DNA of 64,000 bases, taken from positions 1,178,001 through 1,242,000 of the forward strand of contig CP094243.1 of assembly GCA_022749655.1 (NCBI GenBank), given 5' to 3'. The DNA is from Xanthomonas phaseoli pv. phaseoli. Its GTDB lineage: Bacteria; Pseudomonadota; Gammaproteobacteria; Xanthomonadales; Xanthomonadaceae. This document shows, piece by piece, positions 1 through 9,095 of this stretch (position 1 is the first letter of the stretch; each line of letters begins with the position of its first letter). Position numbers and translations under genes: made by a program. The notes beneath the pieces were generated by a model, which was not told the DNA's origin, did not search any database, and worked only from the letters and a program-made list of their open reading frames with translations.

Positions 1-613
1 CGCATGGTGCGCACCGCTTGTTTGGGCGTCCAGCCTTGATTGGCATCCAGCCGCAGCGATGGCGCCCAGCGACTGCCGCATGAATTGCCGTGACGCGTTC
101 GACATCCGACTCGATGTCCTTGCCGACCTTGATCTTCAGTGCGCGATAGCCGTGCGCGAGCGCCGCTTGCGCCTGCGCCACCATGGTGGCGATGGTATCG
201 GCGCTGATGGTGATGTCGGTCGTGACGCGCGGCGTGCCGCCACCGAGCAACTGGTACAGCGGCGCACCAAAACCCTGCGCCCACAGATCGTACAGTGCGA
301 TCTCCACGGCGGCCTTGGCGCTGGTGTTGCGTTCGAGCGCGTGTTGAACGAGCCCGCATAGCCGGTTGAGATCGGCCACGTCCTGCCCAATCAGCTTGGG
401 GCCGATGCAGTGTTGGATCGCGGCAATGATGCTGCCATGGGTATCGCCAGTGATGGGCGCGGTGGCGGGTGCGGCGCCGTACCCGATGTGGCCGCTGTCG
501 GTCTGCAACAGCACCACCACGTCCTCGATTGCCTGCACCGTGCGCACGGCTGTCTTGAACGGTGTTTTCAGGGGTACGCGCACCATGCCAAGCCGGAAGC
601 CGGTGATCTTCAT
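1..613 (-). CDS. L-Ala-D/L-Glu (dipeptide) epimerase, enolase superfamily; partial, frameshifted
   Basis: N-terminal part of a mandelate racemase/muconate lactonising-type epimerase; the gene runs off the left edge. The translation opens with MKITGFRLGMVRVPLKTPF, the capping domain, and reaches the barrel strand HGYRALKIKVG, whose KxK motif supplies the catalytic lysine pair. Near 56-62 the frame changes: beyond it the expected metal-binding strand SLRLDANQGW is read only in another frame, so one base seems to be missing. The family interconverts L-Ala-D-Glu and L-Ala-L-Glu released from murein. Its ATG overlaps the stop of the NlpC/P60 gene by four bases (ATGA, 610-613), so the two are translationally coupled. 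The family is clear; the exact dipeptide preference is inferred. Confidence 0.85.
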   Translation of the reverse strand, partial: MKITGFRLGMVRVPLKTPFKTAVRTVQAIEDVVVLLQTDSGHIGYGAAPATAPITGDTHGSIIAAIQHCIGPKLIGQDVADLNRLCGLVQHALERNTSAKAAVEIALYDLWAQGFGAPLYQLLGGGTPRVTTDITISADTIATMVAQAQAALAHGYRALKIKVGKDIESDVERVTAIHAAVAGRHRCGWMPIKAGRPNKRCAPC

Positions 614-2022
614 AAGGGGCCCGTTGGAAAAACGCGTTGAATGCGGGTGATGTGGTCGATGAATGCAGTGCCATCGCTGGCGAGCAAGGGCAGCAATGGG
701 GTGACCGACACACCATTCAAACGCGCGCGCTGCACGCTGCCGTCGGCCGCGCGGTAACTGGCCCCGGCCACATCATGGATCACCCATGGCGCACCGCCTG
801 CATGGCCGATCACCAGCATCACATGGCCTGGAATGTAGACCAGATCGCCAACCTGCAGCTGTGCGAGCTGTTGCAGGCGTTGCGCCAACGGTGCGCCAGC
901 GTCGAACGTGACACTGTGCAACACCGTGCTGCGCGCCTGGTCGCCGGTATTGCGAGGCAGCGCGAGGCCGAGGCTGCGATAGACATCCAGCACCAAGCCG
1001 CTGCAATCGCGCGCATCGTAATCGTTGCCCCAGCCATAGCGTTCGCCAAGGAATTTGAAGGCCTGCCGGAGCAGTGCGGCGTCGGTGGCGGGCAAGGCGC
1101 CGATGCGCACATCGGCGCCGCGCGGCATCAATGCAGGCACCAGCTGCAGACGCCCATCGGCACTGCGCACCGGCAATTGCACCACGTGGGCCGCTAGCGG
1201 CAACTGTCCGTTGACTGGCTGCTGCGGCGGCCAGTCGCCGAGCAAGGGCAGGCTGGTGCCCATATCCAGTGCGCGTGCAGAAACGGCTGGGTTTTCGGGC
1301 GTGTAGGCGGTCTGCGCGCGGGCTGCGGTAACGATCAGGCGCGGGCCGCGTTGTGCGTAATTCAGCACCTCGGTGCGGCTGCCCTCGGCAATCTGCGTGC
1401 TTGCGATCCACGCGGCGTAATTGGCGGCGACCACGAACTTCCACGCGCCATCGGCACTGCCGTGCAGGACCGCCACCGGCGTGCCGGGATACAGCGCCGA
1501 TTCCTGGAAGCGGTCGATATCGCGGTCGTCAGCACTGGTAAACACACGCTGGGCAGTGGGAAAGGTCCGCAACGCGCCACGTGTGACGACCAGCGCAAAG
1601 CGCAGTGGCACCTGTGCGGGTATCGCATCCAATGCCAAGGCCGTGCGCAATGCCGCCAAGCGTGCGGTATCCAGACGCCGCCCGTCCGCGTCGTACAGCG
1701 GACGTGTCGGCATGGCCGATAACGCGTCGATGCGCGCTCTCACGTCGGTTGCGGGCAGTATCTGGGGAAGCTGCGCGATGTCGTGCATCGATGCATCGCC
1801 GCGCAGCAGGCGTGCATTGACGTCAGCGATCTGCGCGGGGTCGATCCTCGGCAGCTGCGCGTTGCGGCTGCGCCGGATCCAGTACTCTGCGGTGAGCTGT
1901 GCATCGCTGACGACAAAGGGCGGTGCTTGCGCGGCCGGCGTGGCAGCAGGCGCTGGTGCGGTGCCGCTGGGAAGGGCAAGCGCGATCAGCAGCAACATCA
2001 GCAGGTGGCGCGACAATGGCAT
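610..2022 (-). CDS. SH3-containing NlpC/P60 (C40) peptidase, secreted
   Basis: A 470-residue exported cell-wall peptidase. The ATG at 2022 is preferred to an in-frame start at 2103 because it puts a hydrophobic signal peptide (SRHLLMLLLIALALPSG) at the N-terminus. The middle holds the NLPC_P60 stabilising region and SH3-like modules (VPLRFALVVTRGALRTFPT, then AAWIAS). The C-terminal domain has the catalytic Cys in DCSGLVLDVY, the His in PGHVMLVIG and a third polar residue in WVIHD. Such enzymes, like YkfC, cut the D-Glu to diamino-acid bond and leave L-Ala-D-Glu, the substrate of the epimerase encoded by the overlapping downstream gene. It is transcribed divergently from the amidase and dipeptidase genes. 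Confidence 0.9.
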   Translation of the reverse strand: MPLSRHLLMLLLIALALPSGTAPAPAATPAAQAPPFVVSDAQLTAEYWIRRSRNAQLPRIDPAQIADVNARLLRGDASMHDIAQLPQILPATDVRARIDALSAMPTRPLYDADGRRLDTARLAALRTALALDAIPAQVPLRFALVVTRGALRTFPTAQRVFTSADDRDIDRFQESALYPGTPVAVLHGSADGAWKFVVAANYAAWIASTQIAEGSRTEVLNYAQRGPRLIVTAARAQTAYTPENPAVSARALDMGTSLPLLGDWPPQQPVNGQLPLAAHVVQLPVRSADGRLQLVPALMPRGADVRIGALPATDAALLRQAFKFLGERYGWGNDYDARDCSGLVLDVYRSLGLALPRNTGDQARSTVLHSVTFDAGAPLAQRLQQLAQLQVGDLVYIPGHVMLVIGHAGGAPWVIHDVAGASYRAADGSVQRARLNGVSVTPLLPLLASDGTAFIDHITRIQRVFPTGPL

Positions 2023-2394
2023 GCAGGGCTCGGGAGGAAGGCAGCCGCTGGCGCGCTGCGAGGCAAGGCCGATAGTGGCATGCGGCGCAGAGCGTATCCA
2101 CATGTCCGAGCTGCGTGACGACTCTCGCCGGCAGTGGACGTTTGGGGGCGCGTTGGTGCGGAGCGTGCAGGAAGCCCGTGACCCTCTTTGCCGCAGCCGT
2201 AGATACGCGAGTGGCCGCTACTGCCGTCTTCGCAACGGCGATGCTTGCCAAGCTGCGAGACACCACCTGCGACTAACGATGGCAGCGCGCAAGGCCACCG
2301 CGCTGCCGACGGTCCCATCGGCAGACGGCCGCGCAAGCACGACTCGGCCGATAATGGTGATGCGCAGGTCGTCCGGCCTTCCCAGGAGCAATCC
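2023..2394. other. Divergent intergenic region (372 bp)
   Basis: Lies between the NlpC/P60-epimerase pair and the amidase-dipeptidase pair, so it must hold promoters for both directions. I see no convincing -35/-10 pair, no strong dyad and no supported small gene. The amidase ribosome-binding site (AGGAG, 2384-2388) is at its right end. Confidence 0.4.
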
Positions 2395-3200
2395 GTGCTG
2401 CCCAGCTTTTTCTCTCGTCATCGGCCTGGCTGCGGACCGCCGTTTGCCTGGCCGCGCTGTCGCTGGGCGCCTGTGCCCACGCCCCGCAGCGCAATCCGCT
2501 GGCGCAGTGGGTGCCATCGCCCAATTACGACACGCGGCGACCGATCCTGATCGTGTTGCACTTCACCGACCAGCATTCAGTCCGGCAAAGCCTGAGTACC
2601 CTGCGCGGCCGCAACAGCGGTGGTCGCGTCAGTGCGCACTACCTGATCGGCGAAGACGGGCAGCGCTACCAATTGGTCAGCGATGGGCAGCGCGCCTGGC
2701 ACGGCGGGGCCGGTCGCTGGGGCACCATCACCGACATCAATTCGGCCTCGATCGGCATCGAACTGGACAACGACGGCAGCGAGCCGTTCGCACCGGCGCA
2801 GATCGACAGCCTGCTGGTGTTGCTGGACGACCTGTGTCAGCGTCTGCGTATTCCACGCACGCAGATCGTCGGCCACGAAGACGTGGCCCCGACGCGCAAG
2901 AACGACCCCGGGCCGTTGTTCCCCTGGAGGCGCCTGGCCGACGCCGGTTTCGGCCGCTGGCCCGCGGCCGACGCGCCCGCAGCCCCGGAAGGTTTCGACC
3001 CATGGCAGGCGCTTGCCCTGATCGGCTACAGCATCGACGATCCCGCCGCCACCCTGCAGGCGTTTCACCGCCATTACCGCGGCAACAGCGCCACCACCCT
3101 GGATGCCGAAGATCTGCGCATCCTGTCTGCGATGACCAACCACGCGAGACTTTCTGGCTCGCGACCGGCGCTTGAGCCAACTGAAGGCGACGACCACTAG
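2395..3200 (+). CDS. N-acetylmuramoyl-L-alanine amidase, AmpD/AmiD-type lipoprotein (frameshift in leader)
   Basis: Amidase_2 (AmpD-fold) zinc amidase that splits MurNAc from the stem peptide. Zinc ligands are visible as the His in IVLHFTD, the His in VGHEDVAP and the Asp in KNDPGPLF. The frame is open from 2361 but has no good start there. A GTG at 2395, with AGGAG seven bases upstream, is in another frame; adding one T to the T5 run at 2407-2411 joins the two and gives a lipoprotein leader ending in LSLGAC. The natural product is therefore probably about 268 aa, anchored in a membrane like AmiD. A homopolymer sequencing error is the simplest reading of the break. Confidence 0.87.
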
Positions 3201-3291
3201 GCGCACAGGGAGCGCGCCATGCTGTGGCCAGCGGCGAAAGACGCGCAGCATGACCTGCCGCGGAAATGCGGCATCTTGCAAGGGAACGGAA

Positions 3292-4038
3292 ATGACGGAC
3301 AACCTGCTGTTTCGAAATGGGCGCTGCTGGCGGCAATGTGTTGCTCAAGGCGTCTTGCTGATGAGCGCCGTGGCGCCATGTGCGCTAGTCGCCGGCCAGG
3401 TGCATGTGTCCTCGGCAAGGACCGCGGCAGAGGCCGGCCTTGTGGACGTGCACGCCCTTGCGCCGGACATCGCATTGGACATGCGGTATGCGAGCAGCAA
3501 CAACTTCACCGGCCGGGTGGTACCGGGCTATGACGCGCCGCGGTGTTACCTGTTGCGCCCGGCTGCCGACGCATTGGCACGGGTAGCGCAGACGCTCAAG
3601 GCCGAGGGCTATCGGCTACAGGTGTTCGATTGCTATCGGCCGGTGCGGTCGGTGAAGGCATTCGTTACCTGGGCTGCGGATCTGCAGGATCAGGCGACCA
3701 AGCCGCAGTACTACCCGCGGGTGGACAAGCGCGCACTGCTGGGCGATTACATTGCGCCCACCTCCGGGCACAGCCGTGGCGCGACGCTGGACCTGGGCTT
3801 GCTGGAGTGCCGGCCGGGCGGGTGCCGTGCAGTGGACATGGGCACAGGATTCGATTTCTTCGATGCGCGGGCGCACACCGACGCGCCCGACATCAGCGCA
3901 GCGCAACGCACGCACCGCCAGCGCCTGTTGCAGGCGATGGCTGCCGAAGGATTTACCAACTATCCGATGGAATGGTGGCATTTCACGTTTCGTCCCGAAC
4001 CCACGCCAGAGACGGCCTACGATGTTCCGGTGGACTGA
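3292..4038 (+). CDS. D-alanyl-D-alanine dipeptidase (VanX/DdpX family)
   Basis: A 248-residue M15D zinc dipeptidase that cleaves free D-Ala-D-Ala. The start at 3292 is chosen because AAGGGAACGGA precedes it and a hydrophobic export signal follows (GVLLMSAVAPCALVAG). The active-site signatures are SGHSRGATLDL, giving zinc-binding His and Asp, and MEWWHFTF, giving the catalytic Glu and third zinc ligand. A conserved DCYRPVRSV segment comes before them. It lies 91 bp after the amidase on the same strand. With a signal peptide and no vanHA partners, it is more likely a murein-peptide scavenging or turnover enzyme than a vancomycin-resistance determinant. Confidence 0.9.
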   Translation: MTDNLLFRNGRCWRQCVAQGVLLMSAVAPCALVAGQVHVSSARTAAEAGLVDVHALAPDIALDMRYASSNNFTGRVVPGYDAPRCYLLRPAADALARVAQTLKAEGYRLQVFDCYRPVRSVKAFVTWAADLQDQATKPQYYPRVDKRALLGDYIAPTSGHSRGATLDLGLLECRPGGCRAVDMGTGFDFFDARAHTDAPDISAAQRTHRQRLLQAMAAEGFTNYPMEWWHFTFRPEPTPETAYDVPVD

Positions 4039-4321
4039 CAGCGGTCAGGCAACACGCTCTTGGTCGCTGATCGATCTGATCGTGCTCGCGATCGGTTGGC
4101 TGCTCGCGAGACCCGTGGAGGCAGGCATCGTGTCGACGTCGGCCGCACTTACATGGTCGGCGCGCGCGCGCCTCATGCAGATCGTGCTGGCACCGGTCGC
4201 CTCACCGGCACGGCGCAAGCACCAGCACAGCGCCAGTCGTACACTCCAATGTCCGCCAGCAGCACCGGCCGGCGTCGCCGCCACGTCCGGTCACTTGCCT
4301 CGACAGATCCAAGGAACCGCC

Positions 4322-4519
4322 ATGTCCGACCCGGAACGCTTCGTCGATATCGCCTGCCCTTACTGCGGGGAGTGGATCACGCTGGCGCTGGATCTGACAG
4401 GCGGCGACCAGCATTACATCGAAGATTGCCAGGTCTGCTGCAAGCCGATTGCGGTGAGCGTGCGCTGGGACGAAGAAGGCGAAGCGCAGGTGCGTGCGCG
4501 TGGTCAGGACGACGCCTGA
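4322..4519 (+). CDS. CPXCG motif-containing cysteine-rich protein
   Basis: A 65-residue protein with a CPYCG motif near the N-terminus and a second Cys pair (CQVCC), the pattern of the small CPXCG family, probably a structural zinc site. The start is supported by AAGGAACC just upstream. The rest is acidic and ends RARGQDDA. Function is unknown. It stands alone, about 280 bp after the dipeptidase and 220 bp before a small membrane protein on the same strand. Confidence 0.8.
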   Translation: MSDPERFVDIACPYCGEWITLALDLTGGDQHYIEDCQVCCKPIAVSVRWDEEGEAQVRARGQDDA

Positions 4520-4741
4520 GCCATTGCGCAGGCCGCATCTGGCCCGCCTGTGGTTGCGATGCGCGACAGTAGCGCGCCCGACAGCGTCCGGATGCCGGCA
4601 ATCGCCTGCATCTGCAGGTCGCCACGGCTGCGCCATCGCCCCTGGCAGTCTCCAGGTCGTTCAGGGCGCCTGCATTGCGAGGCGCGCCGATCCAGGCACT
4701 GCAGCCGCTAGACTGGTGCGCCTGCTGCCTGGATCGTCACA

Positions 4742-5119
4742 ATGAATTTGCCCCTGCATTTCGGCCTGCTCGGTTCACTGGAGGCCGGGCTGATTGCGCT
4801 CATCCTGGGCGTGGTGGTCTTTGCGGTGGTGGAGCGGGGCGGGCGGCGGGTGCAGTTCAACCATGGGCACACGCTGGGCATTGCGTGTCTGCTGGCCGTG
4901 GCCATCGGTGCCGGATACGACATCTGGCATCTCGTCTATACCAGCATCGTGCGACTGGAATCGCCGCTGTATGCGCGCCTGGCGCTGGCCAAGATCCACG
5001 ACCCCAACGAACTGGGCTCGCGCGTGGTGCTGGAAGTGGCCGGCGCGCTCGCTGGCGTGGTGGTTGGTTGGAAGCTGTTCAGTTCCGGGAGCTGGGAAAA
5101 CGACCCGCCAAGTGCCTGA
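4742..5119 (+). CDS. Small conserved membrane protein, function unknown
   Basis: A 125-residue protein with three predicted membrane segments: AGLIALILGVVVFAVV, LGIACLLAVAIGAGYDIW and VLEVAGALAGVVVGW. Between the second and third is a polar stretch (LAKIHDPNELGSR). No domain is recognised. Codon use and third-position GC match the neighbours. The start has no strong Shine-Dalgarno, so a slightly different start cannot be excluded. Confidence 0.65.
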   Translation: MNLPLHFGLLGSLEAGLIALILGVVVFAVVERGGRRVQFNHGHTLGIACLLAVAIGAGYDIWHLVYTSIVRLESPLYARLALAKIHDPNELGSRVVLEVAGALAGVVVGWKLFSSGSWENDPPSA

Positions 5120-5345
5120 GCGTGGGGCATAAAGTGCGGGGCGGGTCGCAAATTTTCATGCATTGAATGAAGCGCTTCGGTTTGACTCACTCATGCCTAA
5201 CAGGCGGTTAGCCGCAAACATTCGGGCTGTGGTTAAAAGACTGTTCTGCGCGAAATTGCGCCGGGTTGGGCGTTCATTTGCGATGGGTAGGGTGGTGCCA
5301 TGTGCGGCGACACCGCGCATTCCCAAGCACAAGGAGACCACCCCA

Positions 5346-5699
5346 ATGAAGAATCGCAACCGCACCTCGCTGCTCGCCGCCTACCGCCGCTCTTGCTGCC
5401 GCCCTGGCGCTGCCGGCGATGGCGCAAAGCACCTCTCAAGACGCAGCGGCGCAGTCGGGCAGTTCGGCCACCGCGGCACAGTCGAGCGGTGCAAGCTCCG
5501 GTGGGGGCCAGACCTGGGCCAGCGTGGACACCGATAGCGATGGCGCCATCAGCAAGCAGGAAGCGCAGGTCAACGCCGGCCTTGCGCAGATCTTCGATCA
5601 GGCCGACGGCAACACCGATGGCAAGCTGACCCCGGATGAGTACAAGGCGTTCGTCGCCAAGCAGCAGGGGGCGGTGCCACCGGCTCGCAGGGCAACTAA
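5346..5699 (+). CDS. Secreted EF-hand calcium-binding protein (two frameshifts)
   Basis: Small exported protein with two EF-hand loops, DTDSDGAISKQE and ADGNTDGKLTPDE. The ATG at 5346 follows AAGGAG. The signal peptide starts MKNRNRTSLLAA; an extra T at 5382 throws it out of frame, and the other frame then gives AALAAALALPAMAQS with an evident signal-peptidase site. A second break in the G-rich stretch 5667-5675 replaces the natural end (GATGSQGN then TAA at 5697) with an unrelated tail. With both repaired the protein is about 117 aa. It probably binds Ca2+ in the periplasm or outside the cell. A strong terminator lies 140 bp downstream. Confidence 0.75.
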
Positions 5700-5838
5700 G
5701 CGACGCTCAAGGCACCTATGAGGTTTTGAGAAAGTGATGCATGCAGAGCGCTGGCATACAGCCCCGTCAGCGCTCTGCGACAGGCAATAACCAGCACCAG
5801 CAACAGCAAAAGACAGTACTAGCAACAGGATGGACACG

Positions 5839-5873
5839 CGGGAGCGATCTGCCAGGGTCGCTCCCGTTTTGTT
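5839..5873 (+). terminator. Rho-independent terminator
   Basis: Perfect 9-bp stem CGGGAGCGA (5839-5847) with TCGCTCCCG (5858-5866), a 10-base loop and a TTTTGTT tail. It ends transcription of the first EF-hand gene. Confidence 0.85.
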
Positions 5874-5923
5874 GACGTCTGCCGCGTTAGGGTGAGCCGT
5901 TCCACGTCGGGCGCTCATCCATC

Positions 5924-6355
5924 ATGTCGCACTTACGTCTTGCACTTCTGCTCGGGTTGGCGAACCCCGTATCTGCGCTCGCCGCGCCGCCGGAACTGCC
6001 ACCCGCCACCCCGACAACGTCGGTGCCGGCAGCCGCTGGCAGCACTACACCGGCGATGTCGCCGTTGCCGATCGATCCGCCGGCTCCGGCCACCACGCCC
6101 CTGCTGCCGACCGCACCCGGGCCCGCCAGGTCCACGAGCGGTGCCGAGGCGTCCGCCACCGCCGGCAGCCTAGCACCGCGTAGTTTCCGTAGCCTGGATA
6201 CAGACGCCGACGGATCGCTGGCGCTGGCCGAGGCAAGCGCCGCCCCGGTGTTGCGCGAAAACTTCTCCAGCTTGGACAGCAACGGCGACGGGCGCCTATC
6301 GCGCGAGGAATTCGCCAGCTATCAGCCTGGCCCGGGCGATGCCGCAGGCGATTGA
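5924..6355 (+). CDS. Secreted EF-hand protein with Pro/Ala-rich linker
   Basis: A 143-residue protein: signal peptide (RLALLLGLANPVSALA), a Pro/Ala/Thr-rich linker over roughly residues 22-85, then two EF-hand loops, DTDADGSLALAE and DSNGDGRLSREE. Canonical Asp, Asn and Glu ligands are present in both. It shares this layout with the preceding EF-hand gene, but a terminator separates them, so it is probably transcribed on its own. Its function beyond Ca2+ binding is unknown. Confidence 0.75.
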   Translation: MSHLRLALLLGLANPVSALAAPPELPPATPTTSVPAAAGSTTPAMSPLPIDPPAPATTPLLPTAPGPARSTSGAEASATAGSLAPRSFRSLDTDADGSLALAEASAAPVLRENFSSLDSNGDGRLSREEFASYQPGPGDAAGD

Positions 6356-6392
6356 GCACGGCGCAATACCGATGCGCTGCTAAACTTGCCCG

Positions 6393-7143
6393 ATGAGCTC
6401 ACTTGCACAGCGCGACGGCCAGGCGATCCAACTGGTCGGCTTCGATGGCGACGATACCCTCTGGAAAAGCGAGGACTATTACCGCATTGCCGAAGCGGAT
6501 TTCGAAGCGATCCTGGCCGCGTATCTGGATCTGGGCGACAGTCGCATGCAGCAGCATCTGCTGGCAGTGGAGCGGCGCAACCTCAAGGTCTTCGGGTATG
6601 GCGCCAAGGGCATGACGCTGTCGATGATCAAACCGCGATCGAACTGACCCAGGCGCGCATCGCCGCGCACGATATCCAGCGCATCGTCGAGATCGGCCGT
6701 GCCACGCTGCAGCATCCGGTGGAAGTGATTGCCGGCGTACGCGAGGCAGTCGGTGCGATTGCCGCCGATTATCAGGTGGTGCTGATCACCAAGGGCGACC
6801 TGTTTCACCAGGAGCAGAAGATCGAGCAATCTGGCCTGGGCGATCTGTTCCCGCGCGTGGAAGTGGTGTCCGAAAAGGACCCCGGACCTATGCGCGTGTG
6901 CTCGGCGAATTCGGTTTGCCGGCGCAGCAGTTTGCAATGATCGGCAATTCGCTGCGTTCGGATGTGGAGCCGGTGCTGGCCATCGGCGGTTGGGGCATCT
7001 ACACCCCCTACGCGGTGACCTGGGCGCACGAACAGGAGCATGGTGTGGCTGCCGACGAACCGCGCATGCGCGAAGTGCCCGACGCCGCCGGCTGGCCGGC
7101 AGCGGTGCAGGCGCTGGATGCGTTGGCGCGGCGGCAGGGCTAG
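6393..7143 (+). CDS. HAD-superfamily hydrolase (two frameshifts)
   Basis: HAD hydrolase of the YfnB/YjjG-like group, about 250 aa once repaired. Motif I is FDGDDTLW, with nucleophile Asp and general acid Asp. Motif II is VVLITKGD, and motif III/IV is in AMIGNSLRSDVEPVLAIGG. The gene is split by a missing base near 6629-6632 (MIETAIELT becomes MIKPRSN) and another in the C-run at 6880-6883 (KDPRTYARVLGE is lost). All three segments keep strong homology-like continuity, so this is most likely one intact gene with sequencing errors. Its stop codon TAG (7141-7143) is the first three bases of the MITE-like repeat. Substrate unknown, probably a small phosphate ester. Confidence 0.8.
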
Positions 7144-7312
7144 AGCGTGTTATGTACGTTGAGGTGAGTGCTCCCCGGAGGATTGGCCGTCAGCGGCACG
7201 GAGTGCGCGTCGCGGAGCTTGCCTTGGCGCCAGCCAAGCCGGCGCCGCGCAGCACCCGCTCCGCATCGCTGGCGGCCAACGCATCTCATCCCAACGTGCA
7301 TAACACGCTCTA
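7141..7312. mobile_element. MITE-like element, short form (copy 1, 172 bp)
   Basis: Bounded by imperfect terminal inverted repeats of about 30 bp that begin TAGAGCGTGTTATG and end CATAACACGCTCTA. An almost identical pair of ends bounds 53374-53642. The outer TA on each side could be a TA target duplication, as made by IS630/Tc1-type transposases; that family link is inference. The inside is GC-rich and contains a TTGGCGCCAGCCAAG-type dyad. There is no room for a transposase and no supported gene. It supplies the stop codon of the HAD gene. Confidence 0.75.
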
Positions 7313-7445
7313 AGCTGGGCCGGGTCGCCGCTGCCTGGCGACACTGATCTGGCCCGATGCGTCACATGCGGGTGCTGTATGGCGCCCAACGACAGGATGT
7401 TCACGGCCCTGCCTGCGTGCGCGGCCGAGCTTGGAGGAAGTGCCG

Positions 7446-8018
7446 ATGACCATGTTGTCCATGACCCAGCGCGCCAGCCTGGCCTTGTTGCTCTTGGTGC
7501 TGATCGGTGCCGCGCCACTGGCTGCCGCCGAGCTGGAAGAAGAAATCATCCATCCGAGCGAAGTCATCTTTCGCAACGGGCAGCCTTACTACGACGATGG
7601 CGGCCGCTACGTCCGCCTGCAGACCCGTCAGGTGGGTGGTGAGCCAGTGTATTTCCGCACCGTGCGCTTCGATCGCGAGCAGGGCTACGTGGATGCGCGG
7701 GGCGAGAGTGTCGCCAGGTTGCAGGCTCGACCGAGCGAGCGCGATCGTAGCGCCGGGTTTGTCGGCGCCGGGTACGATGACCGTGACGTGGGCGATGGCG
7801 GATATCGGGGTGTTGGCGGCCCACTCCGCCTTGGTGCCTCGCGCAATCGCCCCTACGGCCAGATTTACTATGGCAATGGCCTGTATGGTCCGGATCCATA
7901 CAGCAGTCCGCACAACCGCGACGCGCGCCAGCGTTACATCGGTCCCGGCTACATCGGCTCCTGCGATCTGAGCGGTTGCCGCGAGGTCCAACAGTTCGGG
8001 TTTTACGACCTGCGTTAG
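7446..8018 (+). CDS. Secreted hypothetical protein
   Basis: A 190-residue protein. The ATG at 7446 follows GGAGGAA by about seven bases. The signal peptide is SLALLLLVLIGAAPLAAA. The mature part starts acidic (ELEEEIIHPSE), has a Tyr-rich segment (NGQPYYDDGGRYVRLQTRQV) and a Gly/Tyr/Arg-rich C-terminal half (YGQIYYGNGLYGPDPYSS) with two late cysteines (GSCDLSGCR) that could form a disulfide. No family is recognised. It is probably periplasmic or outer-membrane associated. Confidence 0.7.
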   Translation: MTMLSMTQRASLALLLLVLIGAAPLAAAELEEEIIHPSEVIFRNGQPYYDDGGRYVRLQTRQVGGEPVYFRTVRFDREQGYVDARGESVARLQARPSERDRSAGFVGAGYDDRDVGDGGYRGVGGPLRLGASRNRPYGQIYYGNGLYGPDPYSSPHNRDARQRYIGPGYIGSCDLSGCREVQQFGFYDLR

Positions 8019-8331
8019 GAGTCAGGGGATGGCTCGCGCCATCCACCGGGCGTATCGTGCGGCATCGCCGGGCAGCTCGCAGTATCCGATCTTTCCGCCA
8101 AACCTTCGATTGCGTGCACGTCGATGACCATCGCAAGGGCTGGTTGCCACCAGAGCGCACTGGGACGCTGCGACCGACGCGCTCATCTATGCCCGATAGC
8201 GTAACTGGGGGCTCCGGTGCACTTCCTCGCCAGGCGTGGGTCGTTGAAAAGCGGATGTGCCTGGCGCCCGGCAGTGGCGCTTGATCCGGCGTCCGCCTGA
8301 CAGCACCGCACGCATGCGGCATCATCGCTGC
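8019..8331. other. Intergenic region (313 bp)
   Basis: Between two secreted-protein genes on the same strand. It holds a short hairpin, GGATGG (8027-8032) with CCATCC (8039-8044), just after the upstream stop; with no T-run it is only a weak terminator candidate. I see no supported gene. Confidence 0.35.
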
Positions 8332-8931
8332 ATGCCCGTATCCCGCTCATCCATGTTGCGCTCTGTGCCATTGCTGGTGGCATTGCTGTGGCCGGCGCTG
8401 GGCGCCGCGCAGGCCTTGCCGGCCTCGGCGACCGCAGCTGCTACGGAAGAACCGGCGCCAGCGGCGACCCCAGGCACCGGCGATGCCTGGGTGGATCAGC
8501 ACCTGGCCGATATGGGCAGTTATGCGCAGCGCTATCCGGCCAGCTTCATCGACGAGGTGGCGCGCTATACCGGCACGCCGCGCGCGTACGTGCAGGCGCT
8601 GCTGCAAGTGCACGGCTGGCATGCCGGGGATATCTATTTCGCGTGCTTCTGGGCGCAGACCGTACAGCTGTCGTGCCGCGACACGGTACGCGCCTATAGC
8701 CGCGACCATCGCGATGGCTGGGAGGGCGTGGTCGCGCGGCTGTCGGTGGCACCGGACAACCTGCACATGCGCGCGCTAAGGCACGCCATCGTCGCCAGCT
8801 ACGACCGCTGGGAACGTCCGATCACCCTGGATGCATTGCTGCGCCGGCAGCTCGGCGATCATGCGCAGCGCCTGGAAGCGGCGCGCCAGGCGAGCGAAGC
8901 GGCCGAAGCGGCGGCGCAGGCCGGGCTCTGA
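8332..8931 (+). CDS. Secreted hypothetical protein
   Basis: A 199-residue protein with a cleavable signal peptide (MLRSVPLLVALLWPALGAAQA), a Thr/Ala/Pro-rich spacer, then a compact helical domain (WVDQHLADMGSYAQRYPASF, YVQALLQVHGWHAGDIYFAC) with two Cys residues, and an Ala/Glu-rich C-terminal helix. The ATG at 8332 is chosen because upstream in-frame residues lack signal-peptide character. No known domain is recognised. It is 164 bp upstream of the DUF1338 gene on the same strand. Confidence 0.7.
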   Translation: MPVSRSSMLRSVPLLVALLWPALGAAQALPASATAAATEEPAPAATPGTGDAWVDQHLADMGSYAQRYPASFIDEVARYTGTPRAYVQALLQVHGWHAGDIYFACFWAQTVQLSCRDTVRAYSRDHRDGWEGVVARLSVAPDNLHMRALRHAIVASYDRWERPITLDALLRRQLGDHAQRLEAARQASEAAEAAAQAGL

Positions 8932-9095
8932 CGCGGTCGTTGTGTCGTCGCGCCATGCACTTCCCGGCATGGCGCGGCTGTCTGCGCACTAATCGCGTCG
9001 CCTGCAATGCTGCCGTGCCGCTGGTCGACGCAGGGCGCGGTCGGCGAGAATGCGGTACCGCTGGCGTTCGGCCGGCACCTGCCCAAGACCAGCCC

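Noticed and set aside
2407..2411. Phase variation of the amidase through its T tract
   Set aside because: Five or six T is too short for efficient slippage, and the same kind of break recurs through the window in runs of three to five bases.
3292..4038. Vancomycin-resistance vanX
   Set aside because: It has a signal peptide and sits with murein-peptide genes; there are no vanH, vanA, vanR or vanS neighbours, and the host is Gram-negative.
7151..7312. Short frames (MYVEVSA-type peptides) inside both repeat elements
   Set aside because: They follow the inverted repeats and have no coding signature; they are products of the repeat sequence itself.
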